This document shows, piece by piece, positions 49,345 to 58,680 of a DNA stretch of 64,000 bases. The stretch's first letter is position 1. Each line of letters opens with the position of its first letter. A program made the translations under genes and the position numbers. This stretch comes from Phormidium tenue FACHB-1052 (lineage in GTDB: Bacteria > Cyanobacteriota > Cyanobacteriia > Phormidesmidales > Phormidesmidaceae), in contig NZ_JACJQN010000017.1 in the NCBI RefSeq assembly GCF_014696675.1, forward strand, positions 87,798-151,797, read 5' to 3'. The notes under the pieces were generated by a model, which was not told the DNA's origin, ran no database searches, and saw only the letters and a program-made list of their open reading frames with translations.

Positions 49345-50952
49345 GTGTCAGACGCCAAACCTTCCCGTTCATTGGCCAATATTGCTGGCATTGTGGCTGT
49401 GGCCACCATCCTCAGCAAGTTTGTGGGGCTGTTTCGCCAGCAGGCGATCGGGGCGGCCTTTGCGGTGGGGCCGGTGGCCGATGCCTACAGCTTTGCCTAC
49501 ATCATCCCCGGCTTTTTGCTGATTTTGCTGGGGGGCATCAATGGGCCGTTTCATAGTGCGATCGTCAGTGTGGTGGCGCGGCAGCAAGACCGCAAAGACA
49601 CCGCCGCCCTGATCGAAGCCGTCAATACGCTGGTCGGGCTAATTCTAATTGGCCTCTCGCTGCTGCTGATTGTGCTGGCCGGGCCAATTATCAACACCAT
49701 TGCCCCTGGCCTCGCCCAAAACGACCCCATAGCTAGGGATATGGCGGTGTTGCAGCTCCGCATTATGGCACCCATGGCGGTGCTAGCGGGGCTGATCGGT
49801 ACGGGTTTTGGGGCGCTAAACGCCGACAACCAGTTTTGGTTGCCGTCGATTAGCCCCATTTTCTCTAGCGGGGCGGTGCTGGTAGGTCTGGGTCTGCTCT
49901 ATTGGGCGATCGGCAGCGAGGTGACCAGCCCAGAGTTCTTTATGGTGGGTAGCGCGGTGTTGGCAGGCAGCACGCTGGGCGGAGCCGTGTTGCAGTGGCT
50001 CGTGCAGCTCCCTGCCCTGTGGAAGTCTGGCCTGGGGCGTCCCCGGCTGCGCTTTGACTGGTCGATGCCCGAGGTGAAAGAGGTAATGCAGGTGCTGCTG
50101 CCCGCCACGCTGTCGTCGGGGATGCTGCAAATTAATCTGTTTACCAACCTCTTTTTTGCCTCCTTTATTCCCGGTACGGCGGCGGCCCTGAGCTACGCAA
50201 ACCTGCTGGTGCAAACGCCGCTGGGCATTATCTCCAATGTGATTTTGGTGCCGTTTTTGCCCATGTTTGCCCGCCTGGCCGATCCAGCAGACTGGCCCGA
50301 ACTCAAGCTCCGCATTCGCCAAAGCCTGCTGTTTACGGCATTGACCATGTTGCCTCTGGGGGCGATGTTTGTGGTGCTGGCCCTGCCCATGGTGCGGGTG
50401 ATCTATGAGCGGGGTGCCTTCGACCAAGAGGCCTCAAACCTGGTGACATCGCTGTTAATGGTCTACGGCATTGGCATGTTTGTGTACCTGGCTCGCGATG
50501 TGCTGGTGCGGGTGTTTTATGCCCTAGGCGATGGGCAGACGCCCTTTCGCATTAGCCTGATCAACATTGGGCTGAATGTGGTGATGGCGTTTTGGTTCAT
50601 TCGCTGGCTGGGGGCACCGGGTCTGGTGCTGGCTACCGTGGGAGTGAACGTGTTTTCGACCCTGGCGCTGACGGTAATTTTGCATCGGCGGCTGCGGGGG
50701 CTGCCGTTGGGAGAATGGGGGGGCGCGATCGCTCTGCTCACCTTGCTTAGCTTCATCGCTGGCACCGCCGCCTGGGGTACCCTCCAATGGCTCGAAACCT
50801 GGCTCGGCACCCAGGGCATTGGCGTGCTGCTGCTGCAACTGCTGATTCCCGGTGGGGTAGGGCTGCTGATCTTTATAGTCGGCGCATTCCTGCTGCCGAT
50901 ACCGGAGACAAAGCAGCTCGCTGCGCGAATTCGGGAGCGTGTGAGGCGGTGA
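49345..50952 (+). CDS. murJ: Lipid II flippase MurJ
   Basis: 535 residues from the GTG at 49345, chosen because GAGG lies 5 bases upstream and the protein then begins just before TM1 (MSDAKPSRSLANIAGIVAVA). Fourteen TM helices of the MATE/MVF type are seen, with the conserved LSKFVGLFRQ in TM1 and the central Arg-rich cavity. MurJ flips lipid II across the membrane for peptidoglycan synthesis. Start and membrane layout fit; function is by family. Confidence 0.92.
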   Translation: MSDAKPSRSLANIAGIVAVATILSKFVGLFRQQAIGAAFAVGPVADAYSFAYIIPGFLLILLGGINGPFHSAIVSVVARQQDRKDTAALIEAVNTLVGLILIGLSLLLIVLAGPIINTIAPGLAQNDPIARDMAVLQLRIMAPMAVLAGLIGTGFGALNADNQFWLPSISPIFSSGAVLVGLGLLYWAIGSEVTSPEFFMVGSAVLAGSTLGGAVLQWLVQLPALWKSGLGRPRLRFDWSMPEVKEVMQVLLPATLSSGMLQINLFTNLFFASFIPGTAAALSYANLLVQTPLGIISNVILVPFLPMFARLADPADWPELKLRIRQSLLFTALTMLPLGAMFVVLALPMVRVIYERGAFDQEASNLVTSLLMVYGIGMFVYLARDVLVRVFYALGDGQTPFRISLINIGLNVVMAFWFIRWLGAPGLVLATVGVNVFSTLALTVILHRRLRGLPLGEWGGAIALLTLLSFIAGTAAWGTLQWLETWLGTQGIGVLLLQLLIPGGVGLLIFIVGAFLLPIPETKQLAARIRERVRR

Positions 50953-51039
50953 GGAGAAGAAGGTGGGGAGGGTGAGGGAAGTGAGGAGAGTGGAGACGGT
51001 GGGCCTGGCGCATAATAGGAGTTAGCAGTCAGCGGTAGG

Positions 51040-51639
51040 ATGCAGACAATGGCAGATCCAGTCACCCTTGACGATATTTATGCTCTATTTCAAACCTCGC
51101 AGGCGGAAGCCGATCGCCGCTTTGCGGAAGCCGATCGCCGTGCTGCGGAGTCTAAAGCAGAATCCGATCGCTCGCTAGCAGAGCTCAAACGCCTCGTTGA
51201 TAACACTACCCGCGCAGTGGATGGACTTACTACTCGCTGGGGTCAGTTTGTCGAAAATCTAGTAGAACCTGCTGTGCTGCGCCTTTTTCAGGAGCGGGGC
51301 ATTGATGTGCAAGAAGTCACTCGCCGCATGCGGTCTCAACGACGCGGGGCTGAGATGGAAATTGACATCTTTGCTGTGGATGGTGATGTGGCTGTGGCTG
51401 TGGAGGTCAAGTCGCGGCTGTCTCACCAGGACGTAGAGTATTTTTTAGGCTGTCTAGGTCGGTTTAAGCTATCGTTCCCTCACTATGCGGACTATGACAT
51501 CTACGGTGCTGTGGCAGGCATTGAAATCGACGAAGGGGTAGACCGTTTCGCCTATCAGCGAGGATTGTTTGTGATCAAGCAAACCGGCGACACAGTGATG
51601 ATTGCCAACAACTCAACCTTTCAGCCCACAGCTTGGTAG
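51040..51639 (+). CDS. Coiled-coil PD-(D/E)XK-type protein (DUF3782-like)
   Basis: 199 residues. An N-terminal helical region (about 20-60) contains short repeats (EADRRFAEADRRAAESKAES), a likely coiled coil. A C-terminal nuclease-fold region shows Asp109 (EMEIDIF) and EVKS (122-125), which match the D...ExK catalytic layout. Family members are numerous in cyanobacteria, and many are thought to be DNA-binding or nuclease-like; activity is not shown. It ends 5 bases before the helicase gene. Confidence 0.75.
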   Translation: MQTMADPVTLDDIYALFQTSQAEADRRFAEADRRAAESKAESDRSLAELKRLVDNTTRAVDGLTTRWGQFVENLVEPAVLRLFQERGIDVQEVTRRMRSQRRGAEMEIDIFAVDGDVAVAVEVKSRLSHQDVEYFLGCLGRFKLSFPHYADYDIYGAVAGIEIDEGVDRFAYQRGLFVIKQTGDTVMIANNSTFQPTAW

Positions 51640-51644
51640 AACCT

Positions 51645-53957
51645 ATGGTGACGGCAGCACCGGTAGATCGAGAGGCGGCGCTCCAGGCCATTCGCGCTGG
51701 GCTGCGGCGGGGACAGCAGGCGCTGGCCGACTGGAATGGGGGGCGACTGGCCGTTTCCGCAGTGCCGGGCTCGGGCAAGTCTACGGGGATGGCGGCGGCG
51801 GCGGCGATCGCGATCGCCCGCCACCAGCTCCATCTGAACCGTCAGCTAGTGTTAGTCACCTTTACGCGATCGGCGGCGGCCAACCTCAAGGCCAAGGTGC
51901 GCGGGCATTTGAAAACCTTGGGACTGCCCCAGACCAGCTTTACGGTCTCTACCCTGCACGGTCTGGCCCTCACCATTGCCACCCGCAACCCTGAACTCTC
52001 GAACCTGAACCTGGATACGCTGACGCTGGTTTCGCCATCGCAAAACAACCGCGTTCTGCGGGCCTGTGTAGAGCAGTGGATTGTGGCCAACCCCGACCTC
52101 TACTCGCGCCTGATCGAAGGGCGACAGTTTGACGGCGAAGAAACCGAGCAGCTCAGACGGCAGTCGGTGTTGCGCACCGAGGTGCTGCCCAGCCTAGCCC
52201 ACACCGTGATTCGCGAAGCTAAAAGCTCGGGGCTCATGCCCGCCGCGCTGCTAGATCTGGCCCAAAACGTCAACCATGCTCTGCTGGGAGATGTTGAAGA
52301 CTACGATGTGCTCACCATTGCCGCCGGTCTGTACGATCGCTACCAAACCCTGCTATCGCAACGGGGCTGGATCGACTACGACGATATGATCTTGGGTGCC
52401 CTGCGCACCCTAGACGACCCCGACAGCCGCCGCTTTTGGCAGGGGCGCACCTTCGCCGTGTTTGAAGACGAAGCGCAGGATTCTTCGCCATTGCAGACTC
52501 GGTTATTGACCCTGCTGGCCGCGAATCCTGATGATCCTGATGGAGAGCCTAACTTAGTGCGGGTGGGCGATCCTAACCAGGCGATCAACTCGACGTTTAC
52601 TCCGGCAGACCCGGTTTTCTTCAACCAGTTCTGCGACGACTGCCGCCTCCAGGGCCGCCTGGTAACGATGGATCAAGCCGGGCGCAGCAGTGGCATCATT
52701 ATGGCTGCGGCCAACCGCATGCTGGCCTGGGTGAACCAGGCACAGGTGGCCGGGCCAGAGACCCCCTTTCGCAACCAGGCGATCGCCCCAGTCTCCGCCA
52801 ATGATCCCCAGCCTGGGGCCAACCCAGAGCCGCTGGGGGTCGGGGTCGAAATTCTCTCGCCTCCGACCACGGTGGATTCGGTCAAACTGATCGCCCAGCG
52901 GGTCAGAGATCTCTACCTTGAGAATCCTGAAACCAGCTTTGCCATCCTTGTGAGGGAGGGCCGCCAGGGGCAATTTGTCGGCAACCTGCTGCGCGATCCT
53001 GACCTGGTGGGGGGCGTCGATTTGCCCGCTATGGGGCTAAAGTTCTACGACGTAGGCGAGCAAGACCGGCAAACCAAAGTGCCTGAAGAAATGCTCACCC
53101 TGCTGCAATTTATTGAGCGGCCCCACTCCGCCGATCGCCTCAAGGGAGCGCTGCGGGTGCTGGTCGATCGCCAGCGCATTCCCACTCAAGACCTCAACGC
53201 CCTGGCTCAGGCTCCTGAGCAGTTTCTCTACCCCGGCCCGCTCGATGCGCCGCCCGACACCGAGGCTGCCCGCACGGCGCGGCGCTATTGTACGGGGTTG
53301 CTGCGATCGCGCCTTGAACTGCCCCCCTACAGCCTGTTCTCCTTCATTGGGCTCACTCTGGGCTACAACCAGAGCGAGCTAGCAACTGCCGACAAACTCG
53401 CCGCCCGCGTCAGCCAGCAAATTCGCAATGACGACACGCTGGCGGCGGCGATCGCCGTGCTGCAAGACATTGTCGGTTCCGAGCGCTTCACCGCCGTTGA
53501 CACCGAAGACACCGACGACCTCTACACCCGCCCCGGCCAGCTCACCCTGATCACCATGCACAAAGCCAAGGGGCTCGATTGGGATGTGGTGTTTCTGCCC
53601 TTTCTTCACGACAAAACCATCCCCGGCACCCTGTGGGTGCCGCCCCAGGGCGAATTTTTGGGCGACTTTACCCTGGCGGAGGTGGCCCGCGCGCAGATTC
53701 GCGCCCACGCCCACGCCGGTTTCGCCCCAGGGCAGGGTGAAATTCCCGACATTATTGCCGCTTGGCAGCAGGCCAAACACCTCAAAGCCGCCGAAGAGTA
53801 TCGGCTGCTTTACGTCGCCATGACCCGCGCCAAGCGCCTGCTGTGGATGTCGGCGGCCCAGCAGGCCCCCTTTACCTGGAGCAAGCCCGAGAATGTGCAG
53901 GCGGCAAACCCCTGCCCGGTGCTGCCGGTGCTGCGGGAGTGGACGGGTAGGGGGTAG
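51645..53957 (+). CDS. UvrD/Rep-type ATP-dependent DNA helicase
   Basis: 770 residues from the ATG at 51645; a TTG at 51633 would overlap the previous gene by 7 bases. SF1A helicase with Walker A AVPGSGKST (about 39-47), Walker B in FEDEAQDSS, motif III near LVRVGDPNQAINSTF, motif V ITMHKAKGLDWDVVFLP and motif VI YVAMTRAKRLLW. It has no C-terminal nuclease of RecB type, but the preceding gene encodes a nuclease-fold protein. The final residues (EWTGRG) run into a purine-rich repeat. Role: repair or recombination. Confidence 0.92.
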   Translation: MVTAAPVDREAALQAIRAGLRRGQQALADWNGGRLAVSAVPGSGKSTGMAAAAAIAIARHQLHLNRQLVLVTFTRSAAANLKAKVRGHLKTLGLPQTSFTVSTLHGLALTIATRNPELSNLNLDTLTLVSPSQNNRVLRACVEQWIVANPDLYSRLIEGRQFDGEETEQLRRQSVLRTEVLPSLAHTVIREAKSSGLMPAALLDLAQNVNHALLGDVEDYDVLTIAAGLYDRYQTLLSQRGWIDYDDMILGALRTLDDPDSRRFWQGRTFAVFEDEAQDSSPLQTRLLTLLAANPDDPDGEPNLVRVGDPNQAINSTFTPADPVFFNQFCDDCRLQGRLVTMDQAGRSSGIIMAAANRMLAWVNQAQVAGPETPFRNQAIAPVSANDPQPGANPEPLGVGVEILSPPTTVDSVKLIAQRVRDLYLENPETSFAILVREGRQGQFVGNLLRDPDLVGGVDLPAMGLKFYDVGEQDRQTKVPEEMLTLLQFIERPHSADRLKGALRVLVDRQRIPTQDLNALAQAPEQFLYPGPLDAPPDTEAARTARRYCTGLLRSRLELPPYSLFSFIGLTLGYNQSELATADKLAARVSQQIRNDDTLAAAIAVLQDIVGSERFTAVDTEDTDDLYTRPGQLTLITMHKAKGLDWDVVFLPFLHDKTIPGTLWVPPQGEFLGDFTLAEVARAQIRAHAHAGFAPGQGEIPDIIAAWQQAKHLKAAEEYRLLYVAMTRAKRLLWMSAAQQAPFTWSKPENVQAANPCPVLPVLREWTGRG

Positions 53958-54095
53958 GGGGTGGATCGGTAAGGGCAGCGGGCGATCGCTCCGCTGCACC
54001 CAACCTGCTAGATCTCTAATTTTTTTAATCTTGACACTGTACTAGGAGTGGATTACAGATCCATCTCCAAAGTCCAAAATCGCAACCTAAAATCG

Positions 54096-54377
54096 TTAGT
54101 CGATCCGCTCGATCTGCCACAGAATTTGATTGCCTTCGCGCCGCACCCGCGAGACTGACCAGTTGCGCCAGGCCCAAAATTCGCCTCGGCTCGTCACAGC
54201 GCTGGCGTTCACATCCATCAAATCGGCCAGTTCTGAGCTGGTGATGAGATAGCCCTGTTTGGCGATTTCGTCGGCAATTTGCAGGGTTTCTAGAACGTTG
54301 CGGAGGTTATCAACCCTAACCTCACGGGGTAAAGAATCAAAGTTTTCACTAATCGGAGAAGTTCCAGAGTCTGCCAT
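54096..54377 (-). CDS. Small winged-helix-like protein, unknown
   Basis: 93 residues, cytoplasmic. The helical region IADEIAKQGYLITSSELADL followed by MDVNASAVTSRGEFWAWRNW looks like a small helix-turn-helix or winged-helix domain, and VRREGNQILWQIERID closes it. Conserved-looking, with no operon partner. DNA-binding is inferred from the pattern only. Confidence 0.65.
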   Translation of the reverse strand: MADSGTSPISENFDSLPREVRVDNLRNVLETLQIADEIAKQGYLITSSELADLMDVNASAVTSRGEFWAWRNWSVSRVRREGNQILWQIERID

Positions 54378-54984
54378 AATGCATGATGCCGTCCAAAGCT
54401 GAAAATCAAGCTAAATTCTACCCTCTGACTCTAGGGTTAAGAGTAACTTCGCCCATAAATCATCTATGCTTTGCATTAAGAAAACTTATGACTGCGTTGA
54501 TATCCTCAACCTTTGTGCCAGAGACAACGAATTTCTGCTCCTTAACGAAGACCGCTTTTCTGAGCTTTAAAGTATTTCAAAGCCACCTAAGCGGTCTAGT
54601 GACCAATACTAGCAATGGGCGAAGGATAGTCGTTTTTTCAGTGGACTGCCCTTGTCGCCTCGGGTCAAGGATTTGATTTACCACAACGCTCTTGGAATAG
54701 ATTGGCCGATCGCGATCGCTAACCGATGATGGCAAAGTTGCTCAACCGCTGCGCGTTCCCCTCCCCCGCCGTCCAGGGTTTTGGTGACCGTTAGGGGCGA
54801 TCGCAATGCCTGTCTTAACCGCTGCTATCCGCCGATTGATTTGAGAAGTTTGCGGTAACTCTGGGCCCATGCATTAAATTGTCTATAGGGAGAATATTTT
54901 GGGATGCCAATTCCCAGGCTGAACTGCCGGGGTCTGTGCCCTGGTTGCTCGGGCTTTCCCTGTTCGTTTCTCTGAGGTGTCTTC
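54378..54984. other. Gene-free gap
   Basis: 607 bases. A plus-strand open frame at 54383-54676 lacks a ribosome site and has no family features. Near the right end, TTGTCTATAGGGAGAATATT (about 54879) could be a promoter for the small gene that follows. I see nothing else. Confidence 0.45.
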
Positions 54985-55119
54985 GTGGCTAGTAAAGATC
55001 AAATCAAGCAGCACCTTGCCCTAACCAGCAAGATCAACTTTTCCGGCGTCACCCCCGCCAAGAGTGAAGATCCCCGTAAGGCCCGGATTATGGCCCATTT
55101 GAAAAAGAGCCTGGGCTAA
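54985..55119 (+). CDS. Very small soluble protein, 44 residues, unknown
   Basis: GTG start at 54985 with GAGG 8 bases upstream. The sequence starts MASKDQIKQHLALTSKINFS and ends PRKARIMAHLKKSLG. Basic, amphipathic at both ends, with no membrane helix. Good ribosome-site spacing and a tight ordered pattern make it likely real, though short. I do not recognise a family. The inverted G/C-rich repeat at 55130-55203 lies beyond it. Confidence 0.6.
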   Translation: MASKDQIKQHLALTSKINFSGVTPAKSEDPRKARIMAHLKKSLG

Positions 55120-55124
55120 AAAAC

Positions 55125-55203
55125 GTAGGCAGTAGGGGGTGAGGGGTGGATGGGTGCGGGTGATTAAACTCAGTCATAAACTCCCTACTCCCTACTCCCT
55201 ACC
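55125..55203. repeat. G-rich/C-rich inverted repeat between convergent genes
   Basis: GTAGGGGGTGAGGGGTGG-type on one side and CTCCCTACTCCCTACTCCC-type on the other. It belongs to the dispersed repeat family noted elsewhere and could fold as a transcript end between the 44-residue gene and the M23 gene. Confidence 0.5.
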
Positions 55204-55206
55204 CTC

Positions 55207-56424
55207 CTACAAATATCCTGCCGGATTCACCGGATTGCCGTTTTGCCGCACCTCAAAGTGCAGGTGTGGGCCAGTGGAGAGGCCGGTGGAGCCAACAGCG
55301 GCGATCGCCTGCCCCTGCTGCACCGATTGCCCTTCACTGACAAACAGACGGCTAGAGTGGGCGTAGAGAGTGCTGAGTCCACCGCCGTGATCAATGATTA
55401 CCGCCTGGCCGTAGCCCCCGTACCAGCCCGAGAAAATTACCCGACCCGAGTCAGCAGCGCGAATGGTGCTCCCGTAGCTGGCGGCAAAGTCTACCCCACC
55501 ATGGAAACGGCTGTAGCCCAAAATGGGATGCACTCGGTTGCCAAACCCGCTCGAAATGTTGGCGTTGGCGGGGAAGACAAACCGCCCTGTACCACGAATC
55601 ACCCCGGTGCTGGCGGCGATTTTTTGGCGAATCAGGCCAGCAATTTGTTCTGAGTCGCGGGCGAGCTGGGTTTCAGCGGCTTCTAGGGCACCGCGACGAT
55701 CCCTCAGGCGAGAGATCAGCTGCTTCTCTTCGTTAGCTTCGGCTTCGTACTGCTGCTTTTGAGAGAGCAGCTGCTGGCGCAGGAGAGCGACCTGGTTGCG
55801 CTTGGTTTCAACGGCGGCCTTTTGTTTTTGAATGGCTTCGGCCTGGGCCTTGAGGTCGGCTAGCACCTGGCGATCGGAGGCATAGACTCGCTTGAGCTGG
55901 TACTGGCGGTCTAGAAACTCATTAAAGTTCTGGCTTTGCAGCAGCACAGCCCAGCCTTCGCTGCCCTGCTGCCGCTGCAAATATTGAAGCCGGGCCACGG
56001 TGCCGGTGCGCACGTTTTCGTAGTCGGCTTCGGCCTTGGCGAGCTTGGCCTCAAAGTCTTTCAGCTCTTTCTCAGCCTGGTTGAGGCGAAACTCGGTTTC
56101 GCTAATTTGGTTGGCGGTGTAGACAATGCTGTTCTCCAGACCCTTTAGGGTAGATTCTGAGGTGGCCTGGCGATTTTGTAGCTCGGTTTGCTGCTGCTGA
56201 AGTTCGTTGCGCTGTTGCTCAAGGGTTTTTTGCTTATTTTGCAAATCCTGAATGGATTGAGCGACCAGCTCAGGCGGCGCTGCTTGGGCGTTGGGAACTG
56301 TTGTGAGCGCCAGCCAGCCGACCACCACCAAGGCTAGCGCCAGGCTCAGCCATCGCCCCCAGGCCGGTGCGCTAGGTCGCCGGGTCGGTGCAGAAGAAAG
56401 CGGATGAGTTCGCAGCATGGTCAC
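55207..56424 (-). CDS. Coiled-coil murein hydrolase, EnvC/M23 type (active)
   Basis: 405 residues. An N-terminal signal segment (about 25-48) ends near NAQA. A long coiled coil (about 55-275) is followed by an M23 domain (about 295-395). The zinc ligands are present (RFHGGVDFA; YAHSS; GPHLHFEV), so unlike the LysM/M23 protein at 2874 this one should be a working endopeptidase that cuts peptidoglycan cross-links. The pattern of long coiled coil plus LytM is that of division or cell-separation hydrolases. Confidence 0.93.
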   Translation of the reverse strand: MTMLRTHPLSSAPTRRPSAPAWGRWLSLALALVVVGWLALTTVPNAQAAPPELVAQSIQDLQNKQKTLEQQRNELQQQQTELQNRQATSESTLKGLENSIVYTANQISETEFRLNQAEKELKDFEAKLAKAEADYENVRTGTVARLQYLQRQQGSEGWAVLLQSQNFNEFLDRQYQLKRVYASDRQVLADLKAQAEAIQKQKAAVETKRNQVALLRQQLLSQKQQYEAEANEEKQLISRLRDRRGALEAAETQLARDSEQIAGLIRQKIAASTGVIRGTGRFVFPANANISSGFGNRVHPILGYSRFHGGVDFAASYGSTIRAADSGRVIFSGWYGGYGQAVIIDHGGGLSTLYAHSSRLFVSEGQSVQQGQAIAAVGSTGLSTGPHLHFEVRQNGNPVNPAGYL

Positions 56425-56453
56425 AGGTAGTACCTGGAGTGGGAATCTGGAGT

Positions 56454-57074
56454 TTAGCCTTTAAAGGTGAGCGCGATCGCAACTGCCCCAAAGCCAAAAA
56501 TAGCTGCACCGGCCAGCCGATTTAACCACTTAAGTCGGGAGGGTGTCAGCTTTTGGCTAAAAAGCGTTACACCCCAGCTCAGGCATAGCCACCACAGAGC
56601 AGAACCCAAAAACACCCCAAAAATCAGGGTTAGCGAGGCTCCCCACGATTGGCTGGTGCCCACCAGACCCAGTCCAGCAAAAATCGCAATGAATGAAAGA
56701 ATAGTGGCCGGGTTCGTTAACGTCAACATTAGGGTAGAAGCGTAGGCCCCCCACAGCCCTCGACTAGAGACCTTGACCGCTTCGGTAGCGGGGTCGGCTC
56801 GCAGCGTAGTAAAGCCTAAATAACAGAGAAACAAGCCCCCGATCAGCTGCATGGCCTGGGTGTGTCTAACCAACAGATCGGCGATCGCAGTCAGGCCAAA
56901 CCCAGCGATGCTGCCATAGATGCCATCGGCGGTGGCGGCCCCTAGCCCCGTCACCAGCCCCATGAGCTGGCCCTGGGTGAGCGACCTGCGAATGCAGAGC
57001 AACCCAATGGGGCCAACGGGAACTGCGATCGCTAGCCCCAGCCCCACGCCCTTCATCAATGTCCAGCCTTCCAT
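56454..57074 (-). CDS. LysE/RhtB-type amino-acid exporter
   Basis: 206 residues with six TM helices; the N-terminal GVGLGLAIAVPVGPIGLLCIRRSL holds the family GPxx motif, and the GLVTGLGAATADGIYG stretch follows. Such proteins export basic or other amino acids, probably to relieve toxic build-up. A Lrp-type gene lies 9 bases upstream on the same strand, as in the LysG/LysE-like pairing, so it is probably the controlled gene. Confidence 0.92.
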   Translation of the reverse strand: MEGWTLMKGVGLGLAIAVPVGPIGLLCIRRSLTQGQLMGLVTGLGAATADGIYGSIAGFGLTAIADLLVRHTQAMQLIGGLFLCYLGFTTLRADPATEAVKVSSRGLWGAYASTLMLTLTNPATILSFIAIFAGLGLVGTSQSWGASLTLIFGVFLGSALWWLCLSWGVTLFSQKLTPSRLKWLNRLAGAAIFGFGAVAIALTFKG

Positions 57075-57083
57075 AGCCCCTCC

Positions 57084-57554
57084 TTAGGACTCACTCAAAT
57101 GATTTAGCGATGGCATCTGGGTTTCTTTCACGGTAGAAAGCACAATCAGCGTGCGGGTTTTGACTACCCCTGCGATCGCCTTTAGCCCTTCAGTAATCAA
57201 GGCTTCCAGGGCACGGGTGTGGCAGCAGCGCACCTTCAACAGGTAGTCGTCGTCGCCGGTCACGTGGTGGCATTCCAAAATCTCGGCTGTGGCCTGCACT
57301 GCGGCTAGAAATCCCTCGCGGTGGTGAGGTTGGTCGAGCGTTACGGCAATAAAGGCAGTCAAATTTAGCCCCAGGGCTTCGGCGTCGAGCTGGGCGCTGT
57401 AGCCCGTGATGATGCCGCGCTCTTCGAGGCGTTTGACGCGATCGGCCGCTGCCGGAGCTGATAGCCCTAGCTGGCTTGCCAGCTCAGCCCAAGTTATGCG
57501 CCCTTGCTGGCAAAAGAGGGACAAGGTTTTGATGTCAAGGTTGTCTAGCTCCAT
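57084..57554 (-). CDS. Lrp/AsnC-family transcriptional regulator
   Basis: 156 residues from the ATG at 57554 (MELDNLDIKTLSLF), the normal family start. The N-terminal HTH covers QGRITWAELASQLGLSAPAA and DRVKRLEERGIITGY. The C-terminal RAM domain (about 65-145) has ECHHVTGDDDYLLKVRC. It reads an amino acid and probably controls the exporter gene 9 bases downstream. Autoregulation is common in the family; I did not find an operator by eye. Confidence 0.92.
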   Translation of the reverse strand: MELDNLDIKTLSLFCQQGRITWAELASQLGLSAPAAADRVKRLEERGIITGYSAQLDAEALGLNLTAFIAVTLDQPHHREGFLAAVQATAEILECHHVTGDDDYLLKVRCCHTRALEALITEGLKAIAGVVKTRTLIVLSTVKETQMPSLNHLSES

Positions 57555-57727
57555 AACCTTATTTTGATAGGCGAAGCTCAGCTTTAGGTTTCTAATGTAA
57601 TTGCAAGAGCTAAACTTGCCACGATTCCATAACATAACTTTTGGTTTCGGGATGCCAGGTCTCTATGCCTTTCGGTAGAGAAAATATGGCACCTTAAAGA
57701 TGGCGCTTACTTTGTTGGGAGATAGAG

Positions 57728-58213
57728 ATGGTTTCTAGTATTCGTGGGCTCTTGCAGCCCATTGCCGACTTCTTTGCTGGGTTTGGCACCCCTGAGCCGA
57801 TTGTGCACTGGGGTCACCCAGCGATGATGGGCATTGTGATTTTTGTGATGGGCAGCTTTACCGCCTACATGGGCTGGAAGGGCCGCATCGGCGACGATGA
57901 TGCGATGAAAAAAGCCGAGAACCGCCATACTCACAAGCGCTTGGCCCTGTGGATGTTTACCTTTATTAGCCTGGGTTATACCGGTGGGGTGCTGTCGCTG
58001 GTCATGCAAGAAAAAGACATCTTCCAAAGCCCCCACTTTTGGACGGGTAGTCTGGTGATCGCGCTACTAGCCATCAACGGAGCAATCTCGATCACCAAGT
58101 TTGGTGGCGGCAAAGACTCTCTACGCACCGCCCACGCCTACCTGGGCAGTTTTGCCCTGGCGGTGATGTTTGTCCACGCCTTTTTGGGTCTGCGCCTGGG
58201 CCTGTCAATTTAG
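57728..58213 (+). CDS. DUF4079 membrane protein
   Basis: 161 residues with four TM helices (about 25-45, 70-92, 105-122, 135-157). His residues lie in or near the helices (VHWGHPAMMG, HTHKRLALWMF, HAYLGSFALAVMFVHA), as in haem or cofactor-binding membrane proteins. The family is widespread in cyanobacteria and its function is not settled. GGAG lies 6 bases before the start. It is followed by a bidirectional terminator. Confidence 0.88.
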   Translation: MVSSIRGLLQPIADFFAGFGTPEPIVHWGHPAMMGIVIFVMGSFTAYMGWKGRIGDDDAMKKAENRHTHKRLALWMFTFISLGYTGGVLSLVMQEKDIFQSPHFWTGSLVIALLAINGAISITKFGGGKDSLRTAHAYLGSFALAVMFVHAFLGLRLGLSI

Positions 58214-58242
58214 CCAGAACTCATAGTTGATCAACTTTATTC

Positions 58243-58277
58243 AAAAGCCGCAAGGGAATCTCTCCTTTGCGGCTTTT
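58243..58277. terminator. Bidirectional terminator
   Basis: AAAAGCCGCAA (58243-58253) pairs with TTTGCGGCTTTT (58266-58277), with A-rich and T-rich flanks. It sits between the convergent DUF4079 gene and the next minus-strand gene. Confidence 0.8.
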
Positions 58278-58330
58278 GCTCCTTTACGGCTGGGCCGTGT
58301 GTGGATAGATTTGCCAGTCTAGGTTGCTGA

Positions 58331-58573
58331 TTAATACAACACCCATTTGGTGAGTACGCGCATGGGTCTGCCGGTGTTGGGGTCGATCTGGGGTTTGCTC
58401 CAGGCTCGGGCTTCGGCAAAGCCAAGGCTATGGAGAATTTTGACCACCGTATCGATGCCAGTGGCAGAGCCGATGACGGTGACATGGACAGGTTCGCGGC
58501 TGGGTTGAGTGGGGGCAGGGCTACCAGGAGGGGCGCTGTAGATTTCGCTGTTGGGGATGAAGTCTTCTGACAT
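58331..58573 (-). CDS. Small conserved-looking protein, 80 residues, unknown
   Basis: From the ATG at 58573. The region PVHVTVIGSATGIDTVVKIL forms a glycine-rich loop and a helix, then FAEARAWSKPQIDPNTGRPM and RVLTKWVLY. No HTH, metal site or membrane helix is seen. A longer start would add a hydrophobic, low-quality extension, so I prefer the short one. Divergent from the XRE gene. Confidence 0.62.
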   Translation of the reverse strand: MSEDFIPNSEIYSAPPGSPAPTQPSREPVHVTVIGSATGIDTVVKILHSLGFAEARAWSKPQIDPNTGRPMRVLTKWVLY

Positions 58574-58680
58574 AAGGGTGTCCTCAATGTTGTCTTTAGC
58601 GACCACAATGACAACTATAGCGGATGTTGTCGATGTAGACAACATTTACCCCCTCGCCATCCTTTGGGACGATCAAGGGC

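Noticed and set aside
54383..54676. Plus-strand frame of 97 codons after the winged-helix gene
   Set aside because: No ribosome site and no recognisable family; probably chance.
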